The notes under the pieces were generated by a model, which was given only the letters and a program-made list of their open reading frames with translations, did no database searches and was not told where the DNA came from. Shown one piece after another: positions 25,380-35,000 of a stretch of 64,000 bases of DNA. A program made the translations under genes and the position numbers. Source of the stretch: an uncultured Myxococcales bacterium. Lineage in GTDB: Bacteria; Myxococcota_A; UBA9042. Within the stretch, counting starts at the first letter, position 1. The number at the start of each line of letters is the position of its first letter. The stretch spans positions 1 to 64,000 of the forward strand of contig CAIMEY010000108.1 in NCBI GenBank assembly GCA_903840165.1, given 5' to 3'.

Positions 25380-27431
25380 CTAATAGGCGCGGCGCCGTCG
25401 GGCAGCCCGCAGGACGACAGCACAAATACCCAATGCCCAGGCTGAATTGTCCGCCGTCGCGCCTGCCGAGCAGCCGCCGCTGGAAACGGGGGGAGGTGCC
25501 GTCCACGCCGCTGCGCGCACGACGGTCGACAGGTCGGGGCTTGCCGCGGCGAAGTTGTCGTACGGTAGCTTTGGCCGAGTCGCAATCACCACACGCTTGT
25601 CGGCATCGGTGGCGCAAAGGCCAGGACCATGGGCCGGTTCGGCCACGATCGTGCAGACACCTTGCTGGCCGCAACTACCCCCCGGCTCAGGAGCGCACGG
25701 GCGGAGACAATGACCGACGCCGTCCAGGGAGCCGCATAAAAGTCCAGCAGCACAGGGGGTTAGGTCGTCACAGGCACCATTCTCTGCTACCCCTTGGCCC
25801 AGGGAAAAGCAAGCACCCCGCGCGGCCAGTGGGCCTCCGACCCAAGTGCAACGGCTGCCCGCTTGGCAACTATCGGTCGCGGCGAAGGGATCGCAAGGCG
25901 CTTGGCATGTGCCGTACCCTGGCCAAGTGCCCATGACGCAAGCCATTTGGCCGCCGCAGGTGCCGGGGCCCGTGCATGGTCCGCCCAACGCAGCGTCGCC
26001 ATAGGGCAAGCAGTACTGTCCACCTTGATAAGACAGGCAGCCGGTACCGACAGGACAGTCGCTCGCTAGTTCGCAAGTCTTGCTGCAAGCCTTTGGAATG
26101 TTGGCCTTACTGCTATCTAGGCAAAGAGCCGAGGCGCAGTCAAAGCCGCTTTGGCACGGCCAGCCAACCGCAAGCGGGCCCGGCTTGGCGCAGAATCCAT
26201 CCGGGTTGCAGACCATGCCGCTATTCTTTGGGCAGGGAAGGTTGCTGCCACATTCCACAGTGCATGCACCGCCTTGAGTCAGTGCTGGCGCGCACGCCGG
26301 CGGTGCGGTCGGGCTCAATTGGCACTGCGAGGCGACCATGCAGGGCGAGCCGATCGCAGCGTCGCCACCAATGCGGCAAGTACCTTCTTCGCAAAAGAAA
26401 ACGTTGCCGTCGCACAGGCAGTTGCCGCCGTCGATCTGGGCCAAGGGCCCGCACCAGCCGTAACGGCTCCCCGTGACACAAATATGGCCACTGGGGCACG
26501 CGGAATCCGCATAGCAAACTTGGCCGGTACCGACGCTGTTGGCTTCGGGCGTGCAGTTCCCCTCGTTGGGCGCGCAGACCTTTTGGCCGGCAACCAAGGC
26601 GCATGACTCACCAAGGGCGCAGTCTTGGTGGTCCGTGCAGGGCAATAGACAGTGTCGCCAGCCGGATTGCCACGCAAAACAACGTCCAGTGCTGCAATCG
26701 GCATCGGTCTGGCACGCGTCGCAACTGCCGCCATGGCCGGGTGTCGTGGGATCAGCTGGCCAAAGCCACTGAATTCCCGCTAGATCGTCGTCGCTCAAAA
26801 TGCGGCCGCCCTTGTCGGTCCGGTAGAAGTACATCGCCGCGTCGGCGTGACGGCTGTGGCCTAGGCCGAGGGCGTGGCCCAGTTGATGAACCAGGGCGCC
26901 CTGAAGGTCCGCTGCGATTTTGCCCTGTTGGGTCGAAGTGCCGCTGAGGGTCCAGAGGTAATCGGCGTTGTTCAAGACTATGTCGACGCGCTCGAGCGTG
27001 CCGTTGCCGTCGTGCACGACGTCGACTCGACCAGACGGATCGCCAGTACCTTGTTGATATTGGGCATCAAAACGCACAAAAATATCGAAGGCGGGGGCCG
27101 TCTCGACGCGGCCACCAAAGCCAAGTTCAATGTGCGAATTGGCCGCCGAGTCCCAGACCTTGATCGCGGCCTGAATCGTATTTTCCACTTGGGTTACAGT
27201 GAGATCGCCCACGGCCTGAGGTAGCCAGAAGACCGAAATAGCCCGCCGCGTAAAGGTGACGAGGTGACCCGCGCGATCGCGTTCCGCTGAGTAGCCAAAC
27301 GCCAGTGCCGGCACTAGGCATAGCATCGCAACCCCGCACGCTAACAGGCGATTGACTACAGAGTCAAGCCAGCCGCTGCGTGCGTTTACGGGGCCTTGGG
27401 GCTGGTCTTGGCTATACCGAGTTCGCTTCAT
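25380..27431 (-). CDS. Matrixin-like, MYXO-CTERM surface protein with altered zinc motif
   Basis: A 683-residue protein. The start at 27431 gives an N-terminal signal segment (~25-46, 'LLACGVAMLCLVPALAFG'). Residues ~50-215 resemble a matrixin/metzincin protease. The zinc motif reads HQLGHALGLGH (His182, His186, His192), with the general-base Glu replaced by Gln183 (codon CAA), so zinc may bind but peptidase activity is doubtful. Residues ~220-620 are Cys-rich modules ('CQTDADCSTGRCF', 'CSTGR', 'CQSGFDCASALC'). The end has a MYXO-CTERM sorting signal: 'GGCSAG' (Cys654), a hydrophobic stretch and 'RRRR'. Known MYXO-CTERM proteins are processed and displayed on the cell surface. It is convergent with the DsbA-like gene and divergent from the next. 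Confidence 0.85.
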   Translation of the reverse strand: MKRTRYSQDQPQGPVNARSGWLDSVVNRLLACGVAMLCLVPALAFGYSAERDRAGHLVTFTRRAISVFWLPQAVGDLTVTQVENTIQAAIKVWDSAANSHIELGFGGRVETAPAFDIFVRFDAQYQQGTGDPSGRVDVVHDGNGTLERVDIVLNNADYLWTLSGTSTQQGKIAADLQGALVHQLGHALGLGHSRHADAAMYFYRTDKGGRILSDDDLAGIQWLWPADPTTPGHGGSCDACQTDADCSTGRCFAWQSGWRHCLLPCTDHQDCALGESCALVAGQKVCAPNEGNCTPEANSVGTGQVCYADSACPSGHICVTGSRYGWCGPLAQIDGGNCLCDGNVFFCEEGTCRIGGDAAIGSPCMVASQCQLSPTAPPACAPALTQGGACTVECGSNLPCPKNSGMVCNPDGFCAKPGPLAVGWPCQSGFDCASALCLDSSKANIPKACSKTCELASDCPVGTGCLSYQGGQYCLPYGDAALGGPCTGPGTCGGQMACVMGTWPGYGTCQAPCDPFAATDSCQAGSRCTWVGGPLAARGACFSLGQGVAENGACDDLTPCAAGLLCGSLDGVGHCLRPCAPEPGGSCGQQGVCTIVAEPAHGPGLCATDADKRVVIATRPKLPYDNFAAASPDLSTVVRAAAWTAPPPVSSGGCSAGATADNSAWALGICAVVLRAARRRRAY

Positions 27432-27535
27432 AGGCACAGGGTAGACATGCGGCCGGGCAACGTCCACCCCCGGCGGGCAAGTCGGCCATTGGCTTAATTG
27501 AATCGACTGAATTTCTTCGCGAAACATCAAAATGC

Positions 27536-27563
27536 TTGACCTTAGGCTGGGCGTGACTATGCT
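27536..27563 (+). promoter_or_regulatory. Possible sigma-70 promoter for the 95-residue Cys protein
   Basis: TTGACC and TATGCT are separated by 16 bases, with the expected transcript start about 40 bases before ATG 27610. The -35 and spacer begin TTGACCTTAGGCTG, which recurs with one mismatch upstream of the minus-strand TPR cluster (53964-53977). Confidence 0.45.
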
Positions 27564-27609
27564 CGGCCACCGTTTTCCCGTGATGATCGCGCAACCACCA
27601 AGGAATCTC

Positions 27610-27897
27610 ATGACCACCAGCGCAGTGCCTGTTGCCACCGGCGATGAACTTCGCCCCCGCCGCTTAACCGATGTGTTCCGGTGCAACCACCGCGGCCGCA
27701 ACCTTCTTTTGGCGACCTGCCTTGACGATTACATGAATGCCAACGCCCTGCGCGTCAAGTCGATGGTCTGCTTTGAGTGTTCCCAAGGTGGTTGTAATCG
27801 CGAGACATTTGCCGCCGATGCCGATACCGAAGGCCTGCTCGACTCGGAAATCTGGGCCCGCCTCATGGCCGACATGAAGGACCCAGAACTGCCGTAG
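27610..27897 (+). CDS. Small Cys-containing cytoplasmic protein, unknown function
   Basis: A 95-residue protein with AAGGA five bases before ATG 27610. No signal peptide is present. It contains five Cys and two His: 'FRCNHRGRN', 'ATCLDD', 'MVCFECSQGGC', an arrangement that could bind a zinc ion or other metal, although no named zinc-ribbon or finger pattern fits exactly. The protein is acidic towards the C-terminus ('DADTEGLLDSEIW'). It sits alone between a divergent MYXO-CTERM gene and the kinase gene. Codon use is like its neighbours. I do not recognise the family. Confidence 0.65.
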   Translation: MTTSAVPVATGDELRPRRLTDVFRCNHRGRNLLLATCLDDYMNANALRVKSMVCFECSQGGCNRETFAADADTEGLLDSEIWARLMADMKDPELP

Positions 27898-28283
27898 CGC
27901 TGGGGCGAAATCGAGTCCCTCTGGTTCGCCAACCAATCGCCTGGCTTCAGGTCGCGCGCGTCGCGCCATGCCGGAACGGCTCGACCTCGCTTGTGACGCC
28001 GCCTGCTCCGTGCTAGTGTTCCGCCGCTTGGCGTGCGCCCGCAAGGACTTGCAATGGCAATGCGCGGGAACAGGCCTGTGCATTCATAGCCGTTGGCACC
28101 CCTGGCTTTGGCGCGGATGGCCCCGACCTGGCGGCGCATTTCGGCAACACAGCAATCGTGGTTTCTCGCCTGGAACCACGGGCAACAATTGACCAGGCTG
28201 CCAATGGGTCCGCCAAAGCGCGTACCCCCGCCTGGGTGGCAACGGGACCGGGCCTCAAGGCCGAGCCAGAGACTGGAGCGAAC
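27898..28283 (+). other. 386-base untranslated stretch before the kinase gene
   Basis: No convincing gene is seen. A TTGACCAGGCTG sequence near 28188-28199 resembles, with a gap, the TTGACC-TAGGCTG motif at 27536 and 53964; no clear -10 follows. The ribosome site GGAG (28275-28278) belongs to the kinase gene. Confidence 0.4.
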
Positions 28284-30374
28284 ATGGCGACTGGAAGCAG
28301 CAATACCTTTCCCCAGTCCTTTGGCCGATATTACCTGACGCAAAAAGTCGCCATGGGCGGCATGGCGGAAATCTTCCGCGGCAAGAGCATCGGAGCCGAG
28401 GGCTTTGAGAAGGTCGTGGCGATCAAGCGTATTCTTCCGCATTTTTCGGAAGATGAAGGCTTTGTCACCATGTTCAAGGACGAAGCCCGCGTCGCCGCCC
28501 AGTTGACTCACGCCAATGTTGTTCAGATCTTTGACTTTGATGAAGTCGATGGCTTGTTTTACATTGCGATGGAATACGTGGAAGGCCAGGATCTTAAACG
28601 TGTTTTGGACATGGGTGCCAAGCACGCCAAGCCCCTATCCATCGCCCAATCTGTCTACATCCTGATTGAAGCTTCGCAGGGCCTGCACTACGCGCACACC
28701 CGCGTGGTGGACGGTACGCCGCTCAACATCATCCATCGCGACGTAAGTCCCCATAATATCATGGTTTCGTTCAACGGCGAAGTCAAGATCATGGACTTCG
28801 GCATTGCCAAGGCCGCGTCTCGCTCGACCAAGACCCGGGTGGGAACCGTCAAGGGCAAATGCGCCTACATGAGCCCTGAACAGGCGCGCGGCAAGCCGCT
28901 CGATGGGCGATCGGATCTGTTCGCGCTGGGCGTCACCCTCTGGGAAATGCTTACAGGCAAACGACTTTTTGTGGGTGAGTCGGACTTTGAGACCCTCAAT
29001 AACGTCCTCAAAGCCGAAGTGCCGCCCCCGTCCGAACTCAACCCGGAAGTGCCCAAGGACCTTGAGGCGATCGTGCTTAAGTCCTTGGCGCGTGATCGTG
29101 AGAATCGCCAGGCCGATGTGGGCCAATTTGTGAGCGAACTGCGGCGGTGGTTCTACGCCAACGTGCCCGATCCAGAGGCGGTCAATCTCAAAGGGTACAT
29201 GTACGACGTCTTCACCGACGACATTGCGAAATTGCGCACAGATGTCCAGGTCGAGCAGCAGATGATGGAGGGCGTGCGCAAGGGCGCAACAGGCTCCAAT
29301 CGCCGCGCCGGCAATACGGGTTCCAACCCGCTGGCGCGGGTTCCCGACGAAGAGAAGACCATGGCCCTCGATTCGGTCAACCTTGGCATGATGGGGCCGG
29401 CAGACGCAGATCGTACGATGGCGTTGCCCGATGCCCTGGCCCGGCTGACCCCGCCCACGCGCGGCACCACCAACCTGCAAAATCGGACGATGGTGGGGCA
29501 AGCGCCTGAGCCACCAGCGAAATCTAAGGCAGGCATCTTTGTGGGTATCGGCGTCCTGGTGGCCGGCATTGCCGCCGGTGGGGCCTACGTGGCGCTTGGT
29601 GGCAACGCCCCGCCGCCCAAAGCGCCCTCGCAGATCGTGGCTACGCCGACGATCCCCAAGGTCAAGCTCAAGATTCACTCCGCCGGTGCCAAGGAAATTT
29701 CCAGCGGCGGCGAGATCTTGTGCACCAACAAGGACGACTGCGAGCTCATCGCCGAAAAAGGCACTGAGATCGGGATCATGGCCCGCGATCGCGACCGCAA
29801 AGAACTGGTCAAGGTAACACCGCAGGCTGATGGGCAAATTGTGGAAATCAAGCTGCCCGACGCCGACGTGAAAGTCGAGGCCGCAGCCGCGCCGATCGTC
29901 GTCGTTCAAGTTCAGCCACCGACGGCGGATGTGACGGTAAATGGACAGAAATTGGCTCTAACCGGGGGCAACGGCAAGGTGCCCAATGTCAAGCTTGGCG
30001 ACACGATCAAGGTCGAGGCCAAGGCCGAAGGCTTCAAGCCGGAAACCAAAGACTTCCTAGTCAAGAATCCTCAGCTTGAAACCTTTGAAATTAAGCTAGA
30101 AAAAGAGGGAGCCAAGGATTCCGCAGCCAAGACCGACCATGCCGGTGCCTCGAGCGCAGTTGCCGCCGGCCCAGGCCACTTGGTGCTCAACGCCAAGCCA
30201 TGGGCCAAGGTTTCGGAAAAAGGCAAAGAGTTGGGCCTGACGCCAGTAAAGGTCGATTTGCCTTCCGGCAAGCATACTTTGACGCTGACCAAGGGCGACG
30301 TGTCCAAGACCGTGACCGTCACGATCAAGCCGGGACAGACCGTGAACAGCAATACCGACATGACAGCCGACTAG
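28284..30374 (+). CDS. Transmembrane Ser/Thr protein kinase with C-terminal PEGA-like domains
   Basis: A 696-residue protein; ATG 28284 follows GGAG by five bases. Residues ~13-290 form a Hanks-type kinase: Gly-rich loop 'VAMGGMAEIF', Lys48 in 'VAIKRI', catalytic loop HRDVSPHN with Asp153, DFG Asp171, activation segment ending 'YMSPEQARG'. All catalytic residues are present, so it should be active. A Thr/Pro-rich linker (~350-415) holds possible autophosphorylation sites ('RTMALPD', 'NRTMVG'). A single membrane span (~417-440) leads to a periplasmic part with PEGA-like sandwiches, the last reading 'LVLNAKPWAKVSEKGKELGL'. This is a typical myxobacterial sensor kinase layout. It stands alone; substrates are unknown. 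Confidence 0.92.
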   Translation: MATGSSNTFPQSFGRYYLTQKVAMGGMAEIFRGKSIGAEGFEKVVAIKRILPHFSEDEGFVTMFKDEARVAAQLTHANVVQIFDFDEVDGLFYIAMEYVEGQDLKRVLDMGAKHAKPLSIAQSVYILIEASQGLHYAHTRVVDGTPLNIIHRDVSPHNIMVSFNGEVKIMDFGIAKAASRSTKTRVGTVKGKCAYMSPEQARGKPLDGRSDLFALGVTLWEMLTGKRLFVGESDFETLNNVLKAEVPPPSELNPEVPKDLEAIVLKSLARDRENRQADVGQFVSELRRWFYANVPDPEAVNLKGYMYDVFTDDIAKLRTDVQVEQQMMEGVRKGATGSNRRAGNTGSNPLARVPDEEKTMALDSVNLGMMGPADADRTMALPDALARLTPPTRGTTNLQNRTMVGQAPEPPAKSKAGIFVGIGVLVAGIAAGGAYVALGGNAPPPKAPSQIVATPTIPKVKLKIHSAGAKEISSGGEILCTNKDDCELIAEKGTEIGIMARDRDRKELVKVTPQADGQIVEIKLPDADVKVEAAAAPIVVVQVQPPTADVTVNGQKLALTGGNGKVPNVKLGDTIKVEAKAEGFKPETKDFLVKNPQLETFEIKLEKEGAKDSAAKTDHAGASSAVAAGPGHLVLNAKPWAKVSEKGKELGLTPVKVDLPSGKHTLTLTKGDVSKTVTVTIKPGQTVNSNTDMTAD

Positions 30375-30678
30375 GGCGAACCTGCGGACAATTCGGCGTT
30401 ATCGTCTCTCCGGATCGGGGAATCGGCATTCCGCGCCGCGCCATCGGCTGCTCCCTTGGCCTGATGCGCCGAACTAGGGCGCCAGTTGGTGGCTGCGAAC
30501 CGCCAACCGCTTGACACAGGCCCCTCGTTGCGGTACAACGTCGCCCGCCTTGCAGCGCAGGGCAACAGCGAACGCTTCCGCGCGAAGCTCACCACGCTGT
30601 TCTGTCTCAAGGGTTCTGACCGTCGGTCAAGCCCTGATGAGACTGAAGTCCAGTCGCCTAAAGCGAATGGATACCAAT
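30375..30678 (+). other. 304-base leader and promoter region of tRNA-Gly
   Basis: There is no credible reading frame. The only clear signal is the promoter at 30511-30539; about 130 bases of transcript would precede the mature tRNA. Confidence 0.4.
30511..30539 (+). promoter_or_regulatory. Sigma-70 promoter for tRNA-Gly
   Basis: TTGACA (30511-30516) and TACAAC (30534-30539) are separated by exactly 17 bases, a near-consensus housekeeping promoter pointing at the tRNA. Confidence 0.6.
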
Positions 30679-30753
30679 GCGGGAATAGCTCAGCGGTAGA
30701 GCGCGACCTTGCCAAGGTCGATGTCGCGGGTTCAAATCCCGTTTCCCGCTCCA
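30679..30753 (+). tRNA. tRNA-Gly (GCC anticodon)
   Basis: The cloverleaf is complete: acceptor GCGGGAA pairs with TTCCCGC, the D arm is GCTC..GAGC, and the anticodon stem CGACC/GGTCG encloses TTGCCAA (anticodon GCC at 30711-30713). The T arm GCGGG-TTCAAAT-CCCGT has one terminal G-T pair. CCA is encoded (30751-30753). It reads GGC and GGT codons. A terminator hairpin lies about 77 bases downstream. Confidence 0.97.
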
Positions 30754-30830
30754 ATTTGGCTCTTGCGGTACTGCGTGGATGTCAGGGCTCCTGGTCCTGC
30801 CGCCGGTACAACAGAAGGCAATCGTGCTTG

Positions 30831-30864
30831 AGGCCTCGATGGTTACCGCCATCGGGGCCTTTTC
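30831..30864 (+). terminator. Rho-independent terminator after tRNA-Gly
   Basis: AGGCCTCGATGG (30831-30842) pairs with CCATCGGGGCCT (30849-30860), a 12-bp stem with one G-T pair and a 6-base loop, followed by a run of T and TCATTT. Confidence 0.8.
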
Positions 30865-31999
30865 ATTTGCGCCATCGGCCAAGCGCCCGCGGCTCGAGGG
30901 CGACCTTCGCCGAGGCTTTCGCACCGTCCCCTATCGGCTAGGTGAGCGTGGACGCCGGGAGGATACGGCGCGGCTGGGTTCACTGCATTATGCACGCCGA
31001 CCCGAAAGAGGTTGCAGTCACCGCGTCGCTTTGCTAACCTCACCCTGTGGGCGTTCAGGCTGCGGCGGGGGTGCGTGCTCCCAAGTCAGTCAAATCCCAG
31101 CAAGTTGGCGTGGTTGCAGGCTGATCCCCTGGCCCGACACTTGCTTCCGACCGATTCCCCGTTGTCCGTGCCAGGGTCCGATCCGCTCAGGCACTCTACT
31201 TCCGGGAAAAGCGCAGGCGCGCGCCGCTTGCGCAAGACAGTACACCGGCAAAATCCCAAGCTGTTACGGCAACTCCCATGCCGTGATAGCAGCAACCGAC
31301 AGCCAGAGCGGACACCTTCTAGGTGGCGTGGGGCCTCCCCAGGACCCGAGCTGACTGGATGACAACTGCAGGAAAATACGACGAACCGAGAGATCGGGGA
31401 CTCGCCATTCCGCAGCCGTGCGGGTCCCCTGACCTGCACCGGGCCAGCGCAGGTGCGCAAGGCTATGCGCGCCTCGGTTGTCACACAAGAAAAGTTCGTC
31501 AATTCGCAAGATTTGCCGAACCGACACGAACGACCTTGCCGGTTTGACTACGGCGTTGGACCCACCCGGGGTTTGACGATCAGGACTCGTTGCGATCCCC
31601 CGCAACCCGATGCACCACAGTCGGGACGTCCAGGCCGGTTCGGATATCGGCGTTGGCGCCCGTCGACACAGGTACGACGCAAAACCACGGTTCGCTTGAA
31701 CCCCATAAAAATACAAGGAAACGGAGGATAGGCCAGCAAGGAACAAGGACTGCTTGAGTGCGCAATCAGCGGATGGCTGCAGCGTGAACGAGAAGCAGGC
31801 GCGCACAAAGGCATTGCGCCAAATGGCATCGAAGTCCGCGGCATTTGTCACGGGGCCGCGAGACCATAAAGCCAAGGAGCCGCACCAGTGCAAGCCCAAA
31901 GAGTCCAGCTAGGCCCGCAAATCCGCGTCCTTTGGATGGAAAATGGCGTTCCTACGAACAACGGTGAACCGGCAGGCCCCCCTGCGGTTCCTTCGGCTG
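30865..31999. other. About 1.1 kb without a supported gene
   Basis: Several frames are open for up to ~210 codons, but their products are rich in Cys, Arg and Trp with no domain, signal peptide or ribosome site, as expected of noncoding DNA. It may hold the promoter and a long leader of the giant lipoprotein gene; an AT-rich 'CATAAAAATAC' (near 31706) could be part of a promoter but no partner -35 was found. Confidence 0.4.
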
Positions 32000-32011
32000 A
32001 GGAGGATTGTA

Positions 32012-35000
32012 ATGCGGAACCAGCCGTCTAAACGCGCACTTCAGCGCGTGGCGCTGTTCGCGGCTGCCGCCTGTATGTGGGCCTGCAGTGAACCTCCGCC
32101 CAACGCGAAGGGTGGGCAGGGAACCGCGGACCAGGCCAGCCTCGCGGACTTTGCGAGCGGAGTCGACGCCGAATTCGGTGTAGAAACGTTCGCTTTGTCG
32201 TCTCCGACGCTGGTGGTGCTTGCACCGATCCAGAACTTCGCGATTGCCACGGACTTCACAGTCGTTGCGCCGATCACGGTCAATGTCTGCATGACCACGA
32301 GCAACGTGAACATCGGTACCAATCCCGACCAGAGCAAAATCATTTGCTATTTGGACGGCGATAACCCGCTGATCACGCAGACCTTGGTCGGCGCCAATGA
32401 CCCATCCGGGTGCTTGGCCGGCAGTTACAAGGTCGTCTTCAGCATGGACCAAAAGCTGGGCATGCACGCGGTGGAATGCCACTTGGCAGATCAGGCCGGG
32501 CAGCTTCTTACTGATCTAACCGCTCATGATACCAAGCACTTCTATATCACGCAGACCGCGCTGAGCACCGATCCGGCCAACAAGTGCACCAAGAGCGCTG
32601 ACTGCGACGACGGCAATGCCTGTTCGCAGGAAATGTGTTCAGGTATCAATGGTTTCCAGTGCGTCTTCTCCTTCATCCCAGGCTGCTGCAACAGCACCAA
32701 GGATTGCGCGACGGGCGCGGGCGAAACCTGCATCACCCCGAACAGCGCCACCGCCAAGTGCTCGGCCTGCACCGCCGACAGCGACTGCCTCGACAGCGAC
32801 CCCTGCACCACCGATAAGTGCGATTTGTCAGGCGCCAAGGGCGTTTGCACCAACGTCAAAGCCGATCCGCAGTGCTGCTCTCAGCCCGGCGATCTGTGCG
32901 ATGACGGCAAAGCCTGCACCGTCGATTCCTGCGACATGGCTGGTCCCGGCCCGCTGCACACGTGCAAGCATGTCCTGCCCCTGGGCGCGTGCTGCCAGGC
33001 CTCGGACTGCACCGGTGCGGACGTCTGCCAGGTAGCTAGCTGCATCGACTTGGAATGCCGCTATCAGAAAGACAATTTCAAGCCTGACTGTTGCTCTGAC
33101 GCGGTCAACGTCAAGTGCGACGACAAGAATCCCTGCACCGTGGACGCCTGCGACATCGCCCAGAGCAACTGGAAGCAGTGTTCGCACACCCAAGATCCGT
33201 CCAAGCCCAAGTGCTGCGATATCTTGAACTTTGGCACGCAGTGCAATGACGGCAATGCCTGTACGCAGGACACATGCGTCAACTATCAGTGCATTTCCAC
33301 TCAGGTTAGTGATTGCTGCAAGGCCGACCTGGACTGCGACGACTATAACCTCTGCACGGCGGACTCCTGCTACTTGCCCAATGGATCAACTGCTGGTAAT
33401 TGCAAGCATAACAAGACCGCCGAATGTTGCGTTTCGCCGGCCGATTGCGATGACGGCCTGTTCTGCACCGCCGAGTCCTGCAATCTCCTGAATAATACAT
33501 GCAAACACACCAAGACGGACCCGTCCTGCTGCGACACCAACGCCGAATGCGACGACAGCGACCCCTGCAGCGCCGACGCGTGCTTGAACCACTACTGCGT
33601 CCACGGCATCGACTCGAACAAGCCGAATTGCTGCAGTTCCAAGACCTTGTGCAATGACCAGAACCCTTGCACGGTCGATACCTGCGACCTTTCAAGCAAT
33701 ACCTGCGCGTTTACCAGCACCGGCGATCCGTCCTGCTGCAAAACCCAGGCGGACTGCGCCGATACCGATTGCACAACGCTGGATTACTGTGACGCGACCA
33801 ATGTTTGCAAGCACAAGCCCTATCCGGATGCTTGCAGTCTGAACATCGACTGCGACGACGGTAGCCCTTGCACGACAGATACCTGTGATAAATCCAGTGG
33901 TTGCGGTGCTTGCAAGCATGTTCAGGATCCGACCTGCTGCTTGACGAACGCGGAATGCGACGACTCGCTGCCCAAGGGCGCGACGCCGGCCAATCCCAAC
34001 GCAGCGTGCACGCTCGACAAATGCGTCGCCGGCGCTTGCACCCACGCGCCTCAGGCCAACTGCTGCCTCGATGACACAGACGCCCTGAAGTCCTGCGACG
34101 ACAAAGACGGCTGCACCATTGAGTATTGCGTCAATAACCAATGCCGCCACACCCTGCCCAAGAACGGCTGCTGCGCCAGCTCGGGCGACTGCGACGACAA
34201 CGACAAGTGCACCGCTGATTCGTGCGGTAGCGTCGATCCTGCAACAAAAATGGGCAGTTGCGTCCATGGCCAAATTGCAGGCTGCACCTGCACGCCCACA
34301 GGCGTGTTTAACGGCACCGAGTGCAACGACAACAACTCCTGCACCACCGATGCCTGCGTCAACGGCGTTTGCTCACACGCACAGGTCGCCAACTGCTGTT
34401 TAGACAAGTACGACTGCAACGACGGCAACGCCTGCACCGCGGACTACTGCATTCAGAATGATTGCACGCACTACAGCTCAGTAGGCGGCAGCAACATCTG
34501 CTGCTCGATTGCGACCCAGGACGTTGACTGCGCCTACCTGAACAGCGCTTGCGCCAAGGGCGTTTGCAGCGACCAGGCCGACGGCAGCAAGAAGTGCGTC
34601 GCATCCAAGATCCCGGTATGTACCGTTAACATCGGTTACTGCCAAGACTTTGCTAGTTCTCCAGACTTGGCCACCATGGGTTGGAATCCGGCCGACGTCA
34701 AGGCGAGTGCAGCCAGTCACTGGGTGACCTCGACGGCAGGCGCTTTGGGCCCTGACCAGTACGCGCACTTTAACTGGGCGCCCGTGGCCGTGGGCTACCA
34801 GACTTGCTTGGCCTCGCCAATCATCCAGGCGGCCGGCGCGCAAACGATCACGATGCAGTTCGATCGCGAGTTCCTGTGGAACGTAGGCAGCACCAACTTC
34901 AAGGTGCTCGGTTCTCTCGACGGCGCCGCCGCCGATTGGACGACGGCCCCGGCCGTGCACGCTGAAATCCTCAATGCAGACGCCAATGCGGCCACGGTCG

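Noticed and set aside
30779-31899. Frames of 191 (plus) and 211 (minus) codons between tRNA-Gly and the giant gene
   Set aside because: Cys/Arg/Trp-rich products without ribosome sites, signal peptides or domains; one of them reads through the tRNA terminator hairpin.
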